Below are positions 6,019-6,053 of a DNA stretch of 6,053 nt, piece after piece. The position numbers and the translations under genes are program-made. The DNA comes from DATEMK01 sp035275625 (GTDB lineage Bacteria; Bacteroidota; Bacteroidia; AKYH767-A; OLB10). The notes under the pieces were generated by a model. The model searched no databases, had not been told where the DNA came from, and was given only the letters and a program-made list of their open reading frames with translations. Within the stretch, counting starts at the first letter, position 1, and each line of letters opens with the position of its first letter. Where the stretch lies: the NCBI GenBank assembly GCA_035275625.1, contig DATEMK010000410.1, positions 1 through 6,053 on the forward strand. The letters run 5' to 3'.

Positions 6019-6053
6019 AGCTTGTAATCACAATCGTATTCATGGTGAGTAAA

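Noticed and set aside
6042..6053. ATGGTGAGTAAA at the window end as the start of a next gene
   Set aside because: Only four codons are visible, so no frame or product can be supported.

Overview
The window carries three complete protein-coding genes, all on the + strand. All three encode secreted or surface structural proteins of a Bacteroidota (Bacteroidetes) bacterium. That assignment rests on two type IX secretion system (T9SS) type A C-terminal sorting domains (genes 1 and 3), the bacteroidetal 'PLPVELLAF...YYRLKQ' FN3-like domain in gene 1, CHU-type Ig-like, HYR and PKD modules in gene 3, A-rich translation starts without a Shine-Dalgarno sequence, and signal peptides whose best cleavage site leaves an N-terminal Gln in all three proteins. 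The family within Bacteroidota cannot be fixed from this window, and no gene symbol is justified.

Layout. Positions 1-253 are a non-coding leader with an imperfect hairpin and no confident gene. Positions 254-1774 encode a 506-residue T9SS cargo protein. After a 33-bp gap without a terminator, 1808-3472 encode a 554-residue fibre-like protein. Its centre is nine tandem 17-residue repeats of YadA-head/tail-fibre type, and it has no sorting domain. A hairpin 12 bp after its stop looks like the end of this two-gene unit. Positions 3473-4053 are a long AT-rich spacer (about 26% GC by hand count over 3541-4020) with a second hairpin, an ATA microsatellite, an inverted repeat and a 26-codon ORF that overlaps the next start. 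Positions 4054-5958 encode a 634-residue multidomain T9SS cargo protein with Ig-like, two HYR-like and PKD domains, a conserved post-PKD module and a sorting domain. A strong intrinsic terminator follows at 5983-6018. The last 35 bases hold nothing assignable.

How they may work together. No enzyme, regulator, transporter, mobile element, CRISPR array or RNA gene is visible. The set reads as a cell-surface or adhesion locus: two proteins exported by Sec and then T9SS, and a repetitive, probably trimeric fibre exported by Sec with an unknown outer-membrane route. The tight spacing of genes 1 and 2 suggests co-expression. A shared function with gene 3 is inference from adjacency and protein type only. 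I see no evidence for a defence or biosynthetic system. The most unusual points are the architecture of gene 2 (repeat fibre, three G-x-G-x-x-x-P motifs, no sorting domain), the possibly coupled 26-codon ORF before gene 3, and a sharp base-composition change inside gene 1.
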